Below, piece by piece: positions 13,801-26,259 of a DNA stretch of 64,000 nucleotides. The position numbers and the translations under genes are program-made. Under the pieces are notes generated by a model. The model was not told the origin of the DNA. It made no database searches and was given only the letters and a program-made list of their open reading frames with translations. The stretch is from Osmia lignaria lignaria (taxonomy: Eukaryota > Arthropoda > Insecta > Hymenoptera > Megachilidae), in assembly GCF_051020975.1 (NCBI RefSeq), contig NW_027478167.1, forward strand, positions 11,842,001-11,906,000, written 5' to 3'. Numbering within the stretch: position 1 is the stretch's first letter; each line of letters opens with the position of its first letter.

Positions 13801-15437
13801 GGGCCACGGTGTTTCTGTATCCCTATTATGTTGGTGCGGCTTCGGAACTTTTAAATATCTCGATATATCTCGAAAACTACGCTTCGGATCAAAAAATATC
13901 ATAGAACATAAATAGTAGGAAACATAATTCTCTACAAAAAAGGTCTCTCAACATTTTGCCATAGCTCGCTTCGTTTCCGAGATATTTGCAGATATATCTC
14001 AAGGGAAGGGGCCTGACGGACATATTTCGAAATATTTCTTCTTCTTGTTGTTCTTCTTCTGCACAGCTAAGCTGGAAGTGGCATTTGCGGCTCGCACTAG
14101 TGCAGAGTTATCTCAAAGAAAGGGGCCACGGTGTTTCTGTATCTCTATTATGTTGGTGCGGCTTCGGAACTTTTAAATATCTCGATGTATCTCGAAAACT
14201 ACGCTTCTGATCAAAAAATATCATAGAACATAAATTGTAGGAAACATAATTCTCTATAAAAAACGTCTCTTAACATTTTGCCATAGCTCGCTTCGTTTCC
14301 GAGATATTTGCAGATTTATCTCAAGGGAAGGGGCCTGACGGACATATTTCGAAATATTTCTTCTTCTTGTTGTTCTTCTTCTGCACAGCTAAGCTGGAAG
14401 TGGCATTTGCGGCTCGCACTAGTGCAGAGTTATCTCAAAGAAAGGGGCCACGGTGTTTCTGTATCTCTATTATGTTGGTGCGGCTTCGGAACTTTTAAAT
14501 ATCTCGATGTATCTCGAAAACTACGCTTCTGATCAAAAAATATCATAGAACATAAATTGTAGGAAACATAATTCTCTATAAAAAACGTCTCGTAACATTT
14601 TGCCATAGCTCGCTTCGTTTCCGAGATATTTGCAGATTCATCTCAAAGGAACTGGCCTGACGGACATATTTCGAGATATTTCTTCTTCTTGTTGTTCTTC
14701 TCTTGCACAGCTAAGCTGGAAGTGGCATTTGCAGCTCGCAATAGTGCAGAGTTATCTCAAAGAAAGGGGCCACGGTGTTTCTGTATCTCTATTATGTTGG
14801 TGCGGCTTCGGAACTTTTAAATATCTCGATATATCTCGAAAACTACGCTTCTGATCAAAAAATGTCATAGAACATAAATTGTAGGAAACATAATTCTCTA
14901 CAAAAAAGGTCTCTTAACATTTTGCCATAGCTCGCTTCGTTTCCGAGATATTTGCAGATTTATCTCAAGGGAAGGGGCCTAACGGACATATTTCGAGATA
15001 TTTCTTCTTCTTGTTGTTCTTCTTCTGCACAGCTAAACTGGAAGTGGCATTTCCAGCTCGCAATAGTGCAGAGTTATCTCAAAGAGAGGGGCCACGGTGT
15101 TTCTGTATCTCTATTATGTTGGTGCGGCTTCGGAACTTTTAAATATCTTGATATATCTCGAGAACTACGCATCTGATCAAAAAATATCATAGAACATAAA
15201 AAGTAGGAAACTTAATTCTCTACAAAAAAGGTCTCTTAACATTTTGCCATAGCTCGCTTCGTTTCCGAGATATGTGCAGATTTATCTCAAGGGAAGGGGC
15301 CTGACGGACATATTTCGAGATATTTCTTCTTCTTGTTGTTCTTCTTCTGCACAGCTAAGCTGGAAGTGGCATTTGCGGCTCGCGCTAGTGCAGAGTTATC
15401 TCAACGAAAGGGGCCACGGTGTTTCTGTATCTCTATT
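10868..15437 (+). repeat. 4,570-bp duplicated block, copy 1
   Basis: About 14 monomers that recur at 18596-23165 at an offset of 7,728 bp (24 x 322). The order of distinctive units is preserved, including two GTGCACAG/CTTCGGATC units, AACGAAAGG units, CGAAATATTT units, the GGCCACGCCG unit, the GATATTTTTTCTTC unit, TTCTCTTGCAC and CTAAACTGG. I noticed two differences: 11857 C against 19585 T, and 12974 C against 20702 A. Confidence 0.87.
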
Positions 15438-17102
15438 ATGTTGGTGCGGCTTCGGAACTTTTAAATATCTCGATATATCTCGAAAACTACGCTTCTGATC
15501 AAAAAATATCATAGAACATAAATTGTAGGAAACATAATTCTCTACAAAAAACGTCTCTTAACATTTTGCCATAGCTCGCTTCGTTTCCGAGATATTTGCA
15601 GATTTATCTCAAGGGAAGTGGCCTGACGGACATATTTCGAGATATTTCTTCTTCTTGTTGTTCTTCTTCTGCACAGCTAAGCTGGAAGTGGCATTTGCGG
15701 CTCGCACTAGTGCAGAGTTATCTCAAAGAAAGGGGCCACGGTGTTTCTGTATCTCTATTATGTTGGTGCGGCTTCGGAACTTTTAAATATCTTGATATAT
15801 CTCGAGAACTACGCATCTGATCAAAAAATATCATAGAACATAAAAAGTAGGAAACTTAATTCTCTACAAAAAAGGTCTCTTAACATTTTGCCATAGCTCG
15901 CTTCGTTTCCGAGATATTTGCAGATTTATCTCAAGGGAAGGGGCCTGACGGACATATTTCGAGATATTTCTTCTTCTTGTTGTTCTTCTTCTGCACAGCT
16001 AAGCTGGAAGTGGCATTTGCGGCTCGCACTAGTGCAGTGTTATCTCAAAGAAAGGGGCCACGGTGTTTCTGTATCCCTATTATGTTGGTGCGGCTTCGGA
16101 ACTTTTAAATATCTCGATATATCTCGAAAACTACGCTTCTGATCAAAAAATGTCATAGAACATAAATTGTAGGAAACCTAATTCTCTACAAAAAAGGTCT
16201 CTTAACATTTTGCCATAGCTCGCTTCGTTTCCGAGATATTTGCAGATTTATCTCAACGGAAGGGGCCTGACGGACATATTTCGAGATATTTCTTCTTCTT
16301 GTTGTTCTTCTTCTGCACAGCTAAGCTGGAAGTGGCATTTGCGGCTCGCACTAGTGCAGAGTTATCTCAAAGAAAGGGGCCACGGTGTTTCTGTATCTCT
16401 ATTATGTTGGTGCGGCTTCGGAACTTTTAAATATCTCGATATATCTCGAAAACTACGCTTCTGATCAAAAAATATCATAGAACATAAATTGTAGGAAAGA
16501 TAATTCTCTACAAAAAACGTCTCTTAACATTTTGCCATAGCTCGCTTCGTTTCCGAGATATTTGCAGATTCAGCTCAAAGGAACGGGCCTGACGGACATA
16601 TTTCGAGATACTTCTTCTTCTTGTTGTTCTTCCTCTGCACAGCTAAGCTGGAAGTGGCATTTGCAGCTCGCAATAGTGCAGAGTTATCTCAAAGAAAGGG
16701 GCCACGGTGTTTCTGTATCTCTATTATGTTGGTGCGGCTTCGGAACTTTTAAATATCTTGATATATCTCGAGAACTACGCATCTGATCAAAAAATATCAT
16801 AGAACATAAAAAGTAGGAAACTTAATTCTCTACAAAAAAGGTCTGTTAACATTTTGCCATAGCTCGCTTCGTTTCCGAGATATTTGCAGATTTATCTCAA
16901 GGGAAGGGGCCTGACGGACATATTTCGAGATATTTCTTCTTCTTGTTGTTCTTCTTCTGCACAGCTAAGCTGGAAGTGGCATTTACAGCTCGCAATAGTG
17001 CAGAGTTATCTCAAAGAAAGGGGCCACGGTGTTTCTGTATCTCTATTATGTTGGTGCGGCTTCGGAACTTTTAAATATCTTGATATATCTCGAGAACTAC
17101 GC
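15406..17102 (+). repeat. Displaced copy of half the ten-unit repeat
   Basis: These 1,697 bp follow 4136-5832 (offset 11,270 bp, 35 units) and 7356-9052. The order AAGTGG unit, GTGCAGTG unit, CTCAACGG unit and AACGGG/GATACTTC unit is kept. It ends at 17103, where GCGTCTGATC replaces GCATCTGATC. It lies between the two copies of the 4,570-bp block. Confidence 0.84.
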
Positions 17103-17749
17103 GTCTGATCAAAAAATATCATAGAACATAAAAAGTAGGAAACTTAATTCTCTACAAAAACAGTCTCTTAACATTTTGCCATAGCTCGCTTCGTTTCCGA
17201 GATATTTGCAGATATATCTCAAGGGAAGGGGCCTGACGGACATATTTCGAGATATTTCTTCTTCTTGTTGTTCTTCTTCTGCACAGCTAAGCTGGAAGTG
17301 GCATTTGCGGCTCGCACTAGTGCACAGTTATCTCAAAGAAAGGGGCCACGGTGTTTCTGTATCCCTATTATGTTGGTGCGGCTTCGGAACTTTTAAATAT
17401 CTCGATATATCTCGAAAACTACGCTTCGGATCAAAAAATATCATAGAACGTAAATAGTAGGAAACATAATTCTCTACAAAAAACGTCTCTTAACATTTTG
17501 CCATAGTTCGCTTCGTTTCCGAGATATGTGCAGATATATCTCAAGGGAAGGGGCCTGACGGACATATTTCGAGATATTTCTTCTTCTTGTTGTTCTTCTT
17601 CTGCACAGCTAAGCTGGAAGTGGCATTTGCGGCTCGCACTAGTGCACAGTTATCTCAAAGAAAGGGGCCACGGTGTTTCTGTATCCCTATTATGTTGGTG
17701 CGGCTTCGGAACTTTTAAATATCTCGATATATCTCGAAAACTACGCTTC
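16039..17749 (+). repeat. Five-unit higher-order repeat, copy 1 (1,610 bp)
   Basis: Matches 17649-19359 at an offset of 1,610 bp (5 x 322). The five variants are the CTCAACGG unit, the AACGGG/GATACTTC unit, a GGTCTGTTAAC unit ending CGCGTCTG, and two GTGCACAG units. It starts after the GTGCAGTG/GTGCACAG mismatch and ends at the CTTCT/CTTCG mismatch. Confidence 0.85.
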
Positions 17750-19359
17750 TGATCAAAAAATGTCATAGAACATAAATTGTAGGAAACCTAATTCTCTACA
17801 AAAAAGGTCTCTTAACATTTTGCCATAGCTCGCTTCGTTTCCGAGATATTTGCAGATTTATCTCAACGGAAGGGGCCTGACGGACATATTTCGAGATATT
17901 TCTTCTTCTTGTTGTTCTTCTTCTGCACAGCTAAGCTGGAAGTGGCATTTGCGGCTCGCACTAGTGCAGAGTTATCTCAAAGAAAGGGGCCACGGTGTTT
18001 CTGTATCTCTATTATGTTGGTGCGGCTTCGGAACTTTTAAATATCTCGATATATCTCGAAAACTACGCTTCTGATCAAAAAATATCATAGAACATAAATT
18101 GTAGGAAAGATAATTCTCTACAAAAAACGTCTCTTAACATTTTGCCATAGCTCGCTTCGTTTCCGAGATATTTGCAGATTCAGCTCAAAGGAACGGGCCT
18201 GACGGACATATTTCGAGATACTTCTTCTTCTTGTTGTTCTTCCTCTGCACAGCTAAGCTGGAAGTGGCATTTGCAGCTCGCAATAGTGCAGAGTTATCTC
18301 AAAGAAAGGGGCCACGGTGTTTCTGTATCTCTATTATGTTGGTGCGGCTTCGGAACTTTTAAATATCTTGATATATCTCGAGAACTACGCATCTGATCAA
18401 AAAATATCATAGAACATAAAAAGTAGGAAACTTAATTCTCTACAAAAAAGGTCTGTTAACATTTTGCCATAGCTCGCTTCGTTTCCGAGATATTTGCAGA
18501 TTTATCTCAAGGGAAGGGGCCTGACGGACATATTTCGAGATATTTCTTCTTCTTGTTGTTCTTCTTCTGCACAGCTAAGCTGGAAGTGGCATTTACAGCT
18601 CGCAATAGTGCAGAGTTATCTCAAAGAAAGGGGCCACGGTGTTTCTGTATCTCTATTATGTTGGTGCGGCTTCGGAACTTTTAAATATCTTGATATATCT
18701 CGAGAACTACGCGTCTGATCAAAAAATATCATAGAACATAAAAAGTAGGAAACTTAATTCTCTACAAAAACAGTCTCTTAACATTTTGCCATAGCTCGCT
18801 TCGTTTCCGAGATATTTGCAGATATATCTCAAGGGAAGGGGCCTGACGGACATATTTCGAGATATTTCTTCTTCTTGTTGTTCTTCTTCTGCACAGCTAA
18901 GCTGGAAGTGGCATTTGCGGCTCGCACTAGTGCACAGTTATCTCAAAGAAAGGGGCCACGGTGTTTCTGTATCCCTATTATGTTGGTGCGGCTTCGGAAC
19001 TTTTAAATATCTCGATATATCTCGAAAACTACGCTTCGGATCAAAAAATATCATAGAACGTAAATAGTAGGAAACATAATTCTCTACAAAAAACGTCTCT
19101 TAACATTTTGCCATAGTTCGCTTCGTTTCCGAGATATGTGCAGATATATCTCAAGGGAAGGGGCCTGACGGACATATTTCGAGATATTTCTTCTTCTTGT
19201 TGTTCTTCTTCTGCACAGCTAAGCTGGAAGTGGCATTTGCGGCTCGCACTAGTGCACAGTTATCTCAAAGAAAGGGGCCACGGTGTTTCTGTATCCCTAT
19301 TATGTTGGTGCGGCTTCGGAACTTTTAAATATCTCGATATATCTCGAAAACTACGCTTC
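17649..19359 (+). repeat. Five-unit higher-order repeat, copy 2 (1,610 bp)
   Basis: Tandem partner of 16039-17749. Its right end merges into the second copy of the 4,570-bp block, so it is part of two overlapping duplications of different age. Confidence 0.85.
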
Positions 19360-22300
19360 GGATCAAAAAATATCATAGAACGTAAATAGTAGGAAACATA
19401 ATTCTCTACAAAAAACGTCTCTTAACATTTTGCCATAGTTCGCTTCGTTTCCGAGATATGTGCAGATTTATCTCAAGGGAAGGGGCCTGACGGACATATT
19501 TCGAGATATTTCTTCTTCTTGTTGTTCTTCTTCTGCACAGCTAAGCTGGAAGTGGCATTTGCGGCTCGCACTAGTGCAGAGTTATCTCAACGAAAGGGGC
19601 CACGGTGTTTCTGTATCTCTATTATGTTGGTGCGGCTTCGGAACTTTTAAATATCTCGATATATCTCGAAAACTACGCTTCTGATCAAAAAATATCATAG
19701 AACATAAATTGTAGGAAACATAATTCTCTACAAAAAAGGTCTCTCAACATTTTGCCATAGCTCGCTTCGTTTCCGAGATATTTGCAGATATATCTCAAGG
19801 GAAGGGGCCTGACGGACATATTTCGAGATATTTCTTCTTCTTGTTGTTCTTCTTCTGCACAGCTAAGCTGGAAGTGGCATTTACAGCTCGCAATAGTGCA
19901 GAGTTATCTCAAAGAAAGGGGCCACGGTGTTTCTGTATCTCTATTATGTTGGTGCGGCTTCGGAACTTTTAAATATCTTGATATATCTCGAGAACTACGC
20001 ATCTGATCAAAAAATATCATAGAACATAAAAAGTAGGAAACTTAATTCTCTACAAAAAAGGTCTCTTAACATTTTGCCATAGCTCTCTTCGTTTCCGAGA
20101 TATTTGCAGATTTATCTCAAGGGAAGGGGCCTGACGGACATATTTCGAGATATTTCTTCTTCTTGTTGTTCTTCTTCTGCACAGCTAAGCTGGAAGTGGC
20201 ATTTGCGGCTCGCACTAGTGCAGAGTTATCTCAACGAAAGGGGCCACGGTGTTTCTGTATCTCTATTATGTTGGTGCGGCTTCGGAACTTTTAAATATCT
20301 CGATATATCTCGAAAACTACGCTTCTGATCAAAAAATATCATAGAACATAAATTGTAGGAAACATAATTCTCTACAAAAAAGGTCTCTCAACATTTTGCC
20401 ATAGCTCGCTTCGTTTCCGAGATATTTGCAGATATATCTCAAGGGAAGGGGCCTGACGGACATATTTCGAAATATTTCTTCTTCTTGTTGTTCTTCTTCT
20501 GCACAGCTAAGCTGGAAGTGGCATTTGCGGCTCGCACTAGTGCAGAGTTATCTCAAAGAAAGGGGCCACGGTGTTTCTGTATCTCTATTATGTTGGTGCG
20601 GCTTCGGAACTTTTAAATATCTCGATGTATCTCGAAAACTACGCTTCTGATCAAAAAATATCATAGAACATAAATTGTAGGAAACATAATTCTCTATAAA
20701 AAACGTCTCTTAACATTTTGCCATAGCTCGCTTCGTTTCCGAGATATTTGCAGATTCATCTCAAAGGAACTGGCCTGACGGACATATTTCGAGATATTTC
20801 TTCTTCTTGTTGTTCTTCCTCTGCACAGCTAAGCTGGAAGTGGCATTTGCAGCTCGCAATAGTGCAGAGTTATCTCAAAGAAAGGGGCCACGCCGTTTCT
20901 GTATCTCTATTATGTTGGTGCGGCTTCGGCACTTTTAAATATCTTGATATATCTCGAGAACTACGCATCTGATCAAAAAATATCATAGAACATAAAAAGT
21001 AGGAAACTTAATTCTCTACAAAAAAGGTCTCTTAACAGTTTGCCATAGCTCGCTTCGTTTCCGAGATATTTGCAGATTTATCTCAAGGGAAGGGGCCTGA
21101 CGGACATATTTCGAGATATTTTTTCTTCTTGTTGTTCTTCTTCTGCACAGCTAAGCTGGAAGTGGCATTTGCAGCTCGCAATAGTTCAGAGTTATCTCAA
21201 AGAAAGGGGCCACGGTGTTTCTGTATCTCTATTATGTTGGTGCGGCTTCGGAACTTTTAAATATCTTGATATATCTCGAGAACTACGCGTCTGATCAAAA
21301 AATATCATAGAACATAAAAAGTAGGAAACTTAATTCTCTACAAAAACGGTCTCTTAACATTTTGCCATAGCTCGCTTCGTTTCCGAGATATTTGCAGATA
21401 TATCTCAAGGGAAGGGGCCTGACGGACATATTTCGAGATATTTCTTCTTCTTGTTGTTCTTCTTCTGCACAGCTAAGTTGGAAGTGGCATTTGCGGCTCG
21501 CACTAGTGCACAGTTATCTCAAAGAAAGGGGCCACGGTGTTTCTGTATCCCTATTATGTTGGTGCGGCTTCGGAACTTTTAAATATCTCGATATATCTCG
21601 AAAACTACGCTTCGGATCAAAAAATATCATAGAACATAAATAGTAGGAAACATAATTCTCTACAAAAAAGGTCTCTCAACATTTTGCCATAGCTCGCTTC
21701 GTTTCCGAGATATTTGCAGATATATCTCAAGGGAAGGGGCCTGACGGACATATTTCGAAATATTTCTTCTTCTTGTTGTTCTTCTTCTGCACAGCTAAGC
21801 TGGAAGTGGCATTTGCGGCTCGCACTAGTGCAGAGTTATCTCAAAGAAAGGGGCCACGGTGTTTCTGTATCTCTATTATGTTGGTGCGGCTTCGGAACTT
21901 TTAAATATCTCGATGTATCTCGAAAACTACGCTTCTGATCAAAAAATATCATAGAACATAAATTGTAGGAAACATAATTCTCTATAAAAAACGTCTCTTA
22001 ACATTTTGCCATAGCTCGCTTCGTTTCCGAGATATTTGCAGATTTATCTCAAGGGAAGGGGCCTGACGGACATATTTCGAAATATTTCTTCTTCTTGTTG
22101 TTCTTCTTCTGCACAGCTAAGCTGGAAGTGGCATTTGCGGCTCGCACTAGTGCAGAGTTATCTCAAAGAAAGGGGCCACGGTGTTTCTGTATCTCTATTA
22201 TGTTGGTGCGGCTTCGGAACTTTTAAATATCTCGATGTATCTCGAAAACTACGCTTCTGATCAAAAAATATCATAGAACATAAATTGTAGGAAACATAAT

Positions 22301-23165
22301 TCTCTATAAAAAACGTCTCGTAACATTTTGCCATAGCTCGCTTCGTTTCCGAGATATTTGCAGATTCATCTCAAAGGAACTGGCCTGACGGACATATTTC
22401 GAGATATTTCTTCTTCTTGTTGTTCTTCTCTTGCACAGCTAAGCTGGAAGTGGCATTTGCAGCTCGCAATAGTGCAGAGTTATCTCAAAGAAAGGGGCCA
22501 CGGTGTTTCTGTATCTCTATTATGTTGGTGCGGCTTCGGAACTTTTAAATATCTCGATATATCTCGAAAACTACGCTTCTGATCAAAAAATGTCATAGAA
22601 CATAAATTGTAGGAAACATAATTCTCTACAAAAAAGGTCTCTTAACATTTTGCCATAGCTCGCTTCGTTTCCGAGATATTTGCAGATTTATCTCAAGGGA
22701 AGGGGCCTAACGGACATATTTCGAGATATTTCTTCTTCTTGTTGTTCTTCTTCTGCACAGCTAAACTGGAAGTGGCATTTCCAGCTCGCAATAGTGCAGA
22801 GTTATCTCAAAGAGAGGGGCCACGGTGTTTCTGTATCTCTATTATGTTGGTGCGGCTTCGGAACTTTTAAATATCTTGATATATCTCGAGAACTACGCAT
22901 CTGATCAAAAAATATCATAGAACATAAAAAGTAGGAAACTTAATTCTCTACAAAAAAGGTCTCTTAACATTTTGCCATAGCTCGCTTCGTTTCCGAGATA
23001 TGTGCAGATTTATCTCAAGGGAAGGGGCCTGACGGACATATTTCGAGATATTTCTTCTTCTTGTTGTTCTTCTTCTGCACAGCTAAGCTGGAAGTGGCAT
23101 TTGCGGCTCGCGCTAGTGCAGAGTTATCTCAACGAAAGGGGCCACGGTGTTTCTGTATCTCTATT
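18596..23165 (+). repeat. 4,570-bp duplicated block, copy 2
   Basis: Non-adjacent partner of 10868-15437, separated from it by 3,158 bp of other variants. It ends where CTATTATG (15438) becomes CTATTGTG (23166). Confidence 0.87.
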
Positions 23166-24690
23166 GTGTTGGTGCGGCTTCGGAACTTTTAAATATCTTG
23201 ATATATCTCGAGAACTACGCATCTGATCAAAAAATATCATAGAACATAAATTGTAGGAAACATAATTCTCTATAAAAAACGTCTCTTAACATTTTGCCAT
23301 AGCTCGCTTCGTTTCCGAGATATTTGCAGATTCATCTCAAAGGAACTGGCCTGACGGACATATTTCGAGATATTTCTTCTTCTTGTTGTTCTTCCTCTGC
23401 ACAGCTAAGCTGGAAGTGGCATTTGCAGCTCGCAATAGTGCAGAGTTATCTCAAAGAAAGGGGCCACGCCGTTTCTGTATCTCTATTATGTTGGTGCGGC
23501 TTCGGCACTTTTAAATATCTTGATATATCTCGAGAACTACGCATCTGATCAAAAAATATCATAGAACATGAAAAGTAGGAAACTTAATTCTCTACAAAAA
23601 AGGTCTCTTAACATTTTGTCATAGCTCTCTTCGTTTCCGAGATATTTGCAGATTTATCTCAAGGGAAGGGGCCTGACGGACATATTTCGAGATATTTCTT
23701 CTTCTTGTTGTTCTTCTTCTGCACAGCTAAGCTCGAAGTGGCATTTGCAGCTCGCAATAGTGCAGAGTTATCTCAAAGAAAGAGGCCACGGTGTTTCTGT
23801 ACCTCTATTATGTTGGTGCAGCTTCGGAACTTTTAAATATCTTGATATATCTCGAGAACTACGCATCTGATCAAAAAATATCATACTACATAAAAAGTAG
23901 GAAACTTAATTCTCTACAAGAAAGGTCTCTAAACATTTTGCCATAGCTCGCTTCGTTTCCGAGATATTTGCAGATTTATCTCAAGGGAAGGGGCCTGACG
24001 GACATATTTCGAAATATTTCTTCTTCTTGTTGTTCTTCTTCTGCACAGCTAAGCTGGAAGTGGCATTTGCGGCTCGCACTAGTGCAGAGTTATCTCAAAG
24101 AAAGGGGCCACGGTGTTTCTGTATCTCTATTATGTTGGTGCGGCTTTGGAACTTTTAAATATCTCGATGTATCTCGAAAACTACGCTTCTGATCAAAAAA
24201 TATCATAGAACATAAATTGTAGGAAACATAATTCTCTATAAAAAACGTCTCGTAACATTTTGCCATAGCTCGCTTCGTTTCCGAGATATTTGCAGATTCA
24301 TCTCAAAGGAACTGGCCTGACGGACATATTTCGAGATATTTCTTCTTCTTGTTGTTCTTCTCTTGCACAGCTAAGCTGGAAGTGGCATTTGCAGCTCGCA
24401 ATAGTGCAGAGTTATCTCAAAGAAAGGGGCCACGGTGTTTCTGTATCTCTATTATGTTGGTGCGGCTTCGGAACTTTTAAATATCTCGATATATCTCGAA
24501 AACTACGCTTCTGATCAAAAAATGTCATAGAACATAAATTGTAGGAAACATAATTCTCTACAAAAAAGGTCTCTTAACATTTTGCCATAGCTCGCTTCGT
24601 TTCCGAGATATTTGCAGATTTATCTCAAGGGAAGGGGCCTAACGGACATATTTCGAGATATTTCTTCTTCTTGTTGTTCTTCTTCTGCAC
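22280..24690 (+). repeat. Mosaic of six-unit and five-unit duplications
   Basis: The region around 23968-24668 follows 22036-22736 at an offset of 1,932 bp (six units), sharing CGAAATATTT, TCTCGTAAC and TTCTCTTGCAC. The unit at 24612 then switches to match 23002 at 1,610 bp (five units), sharing CGCGCTAG or its GATCGCGCTAG variant, AACGAAAGG and CTATTGTG. Boundaries are approximate. Confidence 0.65.
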
Positions 24691-25238
24691 AGCTAAGCTG
24701 GAAGTGGCATTTGCGGATCGCGCTAGTGCAGAGTTATCTCAACGAAAGGGGCCACGGTGTTTCTGTATCTCTATTGTGTTGGTGCGGCTTCGGAACTTTT
24801 AAATATCTTGATATATCTCGAGAACTACGCATCTGATCAAAAAATATCATACAAGATAAAAAGTAGGAAACTTAATTCTCTACAAAAAAGGTCTCTTAAC
24901 ATTTTGCCATAGCTCGCTTCGTTTCCGAGATATTTGCAGATTTATCTCAAGGGAAGGGGCCTGACGGACATATTTCGAGATATTTCTTCTTCTTGTTGTT
25001 CTTCTTCTGCACAGCTAAGCTGGAGGTGGCATTTGCGGCTCGCACTAATGCAGAGTTATCTCAAGGAAAGGGGCCACGGTGTTTCTGTATCTCTATTATG
25101 TTGGTGCGGCTTCGGAACTTTTAAATATCTTGATATATCTCGAGAACTACGCATCAGATAAAAAAATATCATAGAACATAAAAAGTAGGAAACTTAATTC
25201 TCTACAAAAAAGGTCTCTTAACATTTTGCCATAGCCCG

Positions 25239-26259
25239 CTTCGTTTCCGAGATATTTGCAGATTTATCTCAAGGGAAGGGGCCTGACGGACATTAATCGA
25301 GATATTTCTTCTTCTTGATGTTCTTCTTCTGCACAGCTAAGCTGGAAGTGGCATTTGCAGCTCGCAATAGTGCAGAGTTATCTCAAAGAAAGGGGCCACG
25401 CCGTTTCTGTATCTCTATTATGTTGGTGCGGCTTCGGAACTTTTAAATATCTTGATATATCTCGAGATCTACGCATCTGATCAAAAAATATCATAGAACA
25501 TAAAAAGTAGGAAACTTAATTCTCTACAAAAAAGGTCTCTTAACATTTTGCCATAGCTCGCTTCGTTTCCGAGATATTTGCAGATTTATCTCAAGGGAAG
25601 GGGCCTGACGGACATATTTCGAGATATTTCTTCTTCTTGTTGTTCTTCTTCTGCACAGCTAAGCTGGAAGTGGCATTTGCAGCTCGCAATAGTGCAGAGT
25701 TATCTCAAAGAAAGGGGCCACGGTGTTTCTGTATCTCTATTATGTTGGTGCGGCTTCGGAACTTTTAAATATCTTGATATATCTCGAGAACTACGCGTCT
25801 GATCAAAAAATATCATAGAACATAAAAAGTAGGAAACTTAATTCTCTACAAAAAAGGTCTCTTAACAGTTTGCCATAGCTCGCTTCGTTTCCGAGATATT
25901 TGCAGATTTATCTCAAGGGAAGGGGCCTGACGGACATATTTCGAGATATTTCTTCTTCTTGTTGTTCTTCTTCTGCACAGCTAAGCTGGAAGTGGCATTT
26001 GCAGCTCGCAATAGTGCAGAGTTATCTCAAAGAAAGGGGCCACGGTGTTTCTGTATCTCTATTATGTTGGTGCGGCTTCGGAACTTTTAAATATCTTGAT
26101 ATATCTCGAGAACTACGCATCTGATCAAAAAATATCATAGAACATGAAAAGTAGGAAACTTAATTCTCTACAAAAAAGGTCTCTTAACATTTTGCCATAG
26201 CTCTCTTCGTTTCCGAGATATTTGCAGATTTATCTCAAGGGAAGGGGCCTGACGGACAT
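25239..26259 (+). repeat. Three-unit higher-order repeat, copy 1 (966 bp)
   Basis: Matches 26205-27225 at an offset of 966 bp. Its marker unit (25256) has CATTAATCGAG and CTTCTTGATG, which put stops into the open frame of that monomer, and CGAGATCTACG. I saw one difference (26137 A, 27103 G). Confidence 0.83.
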
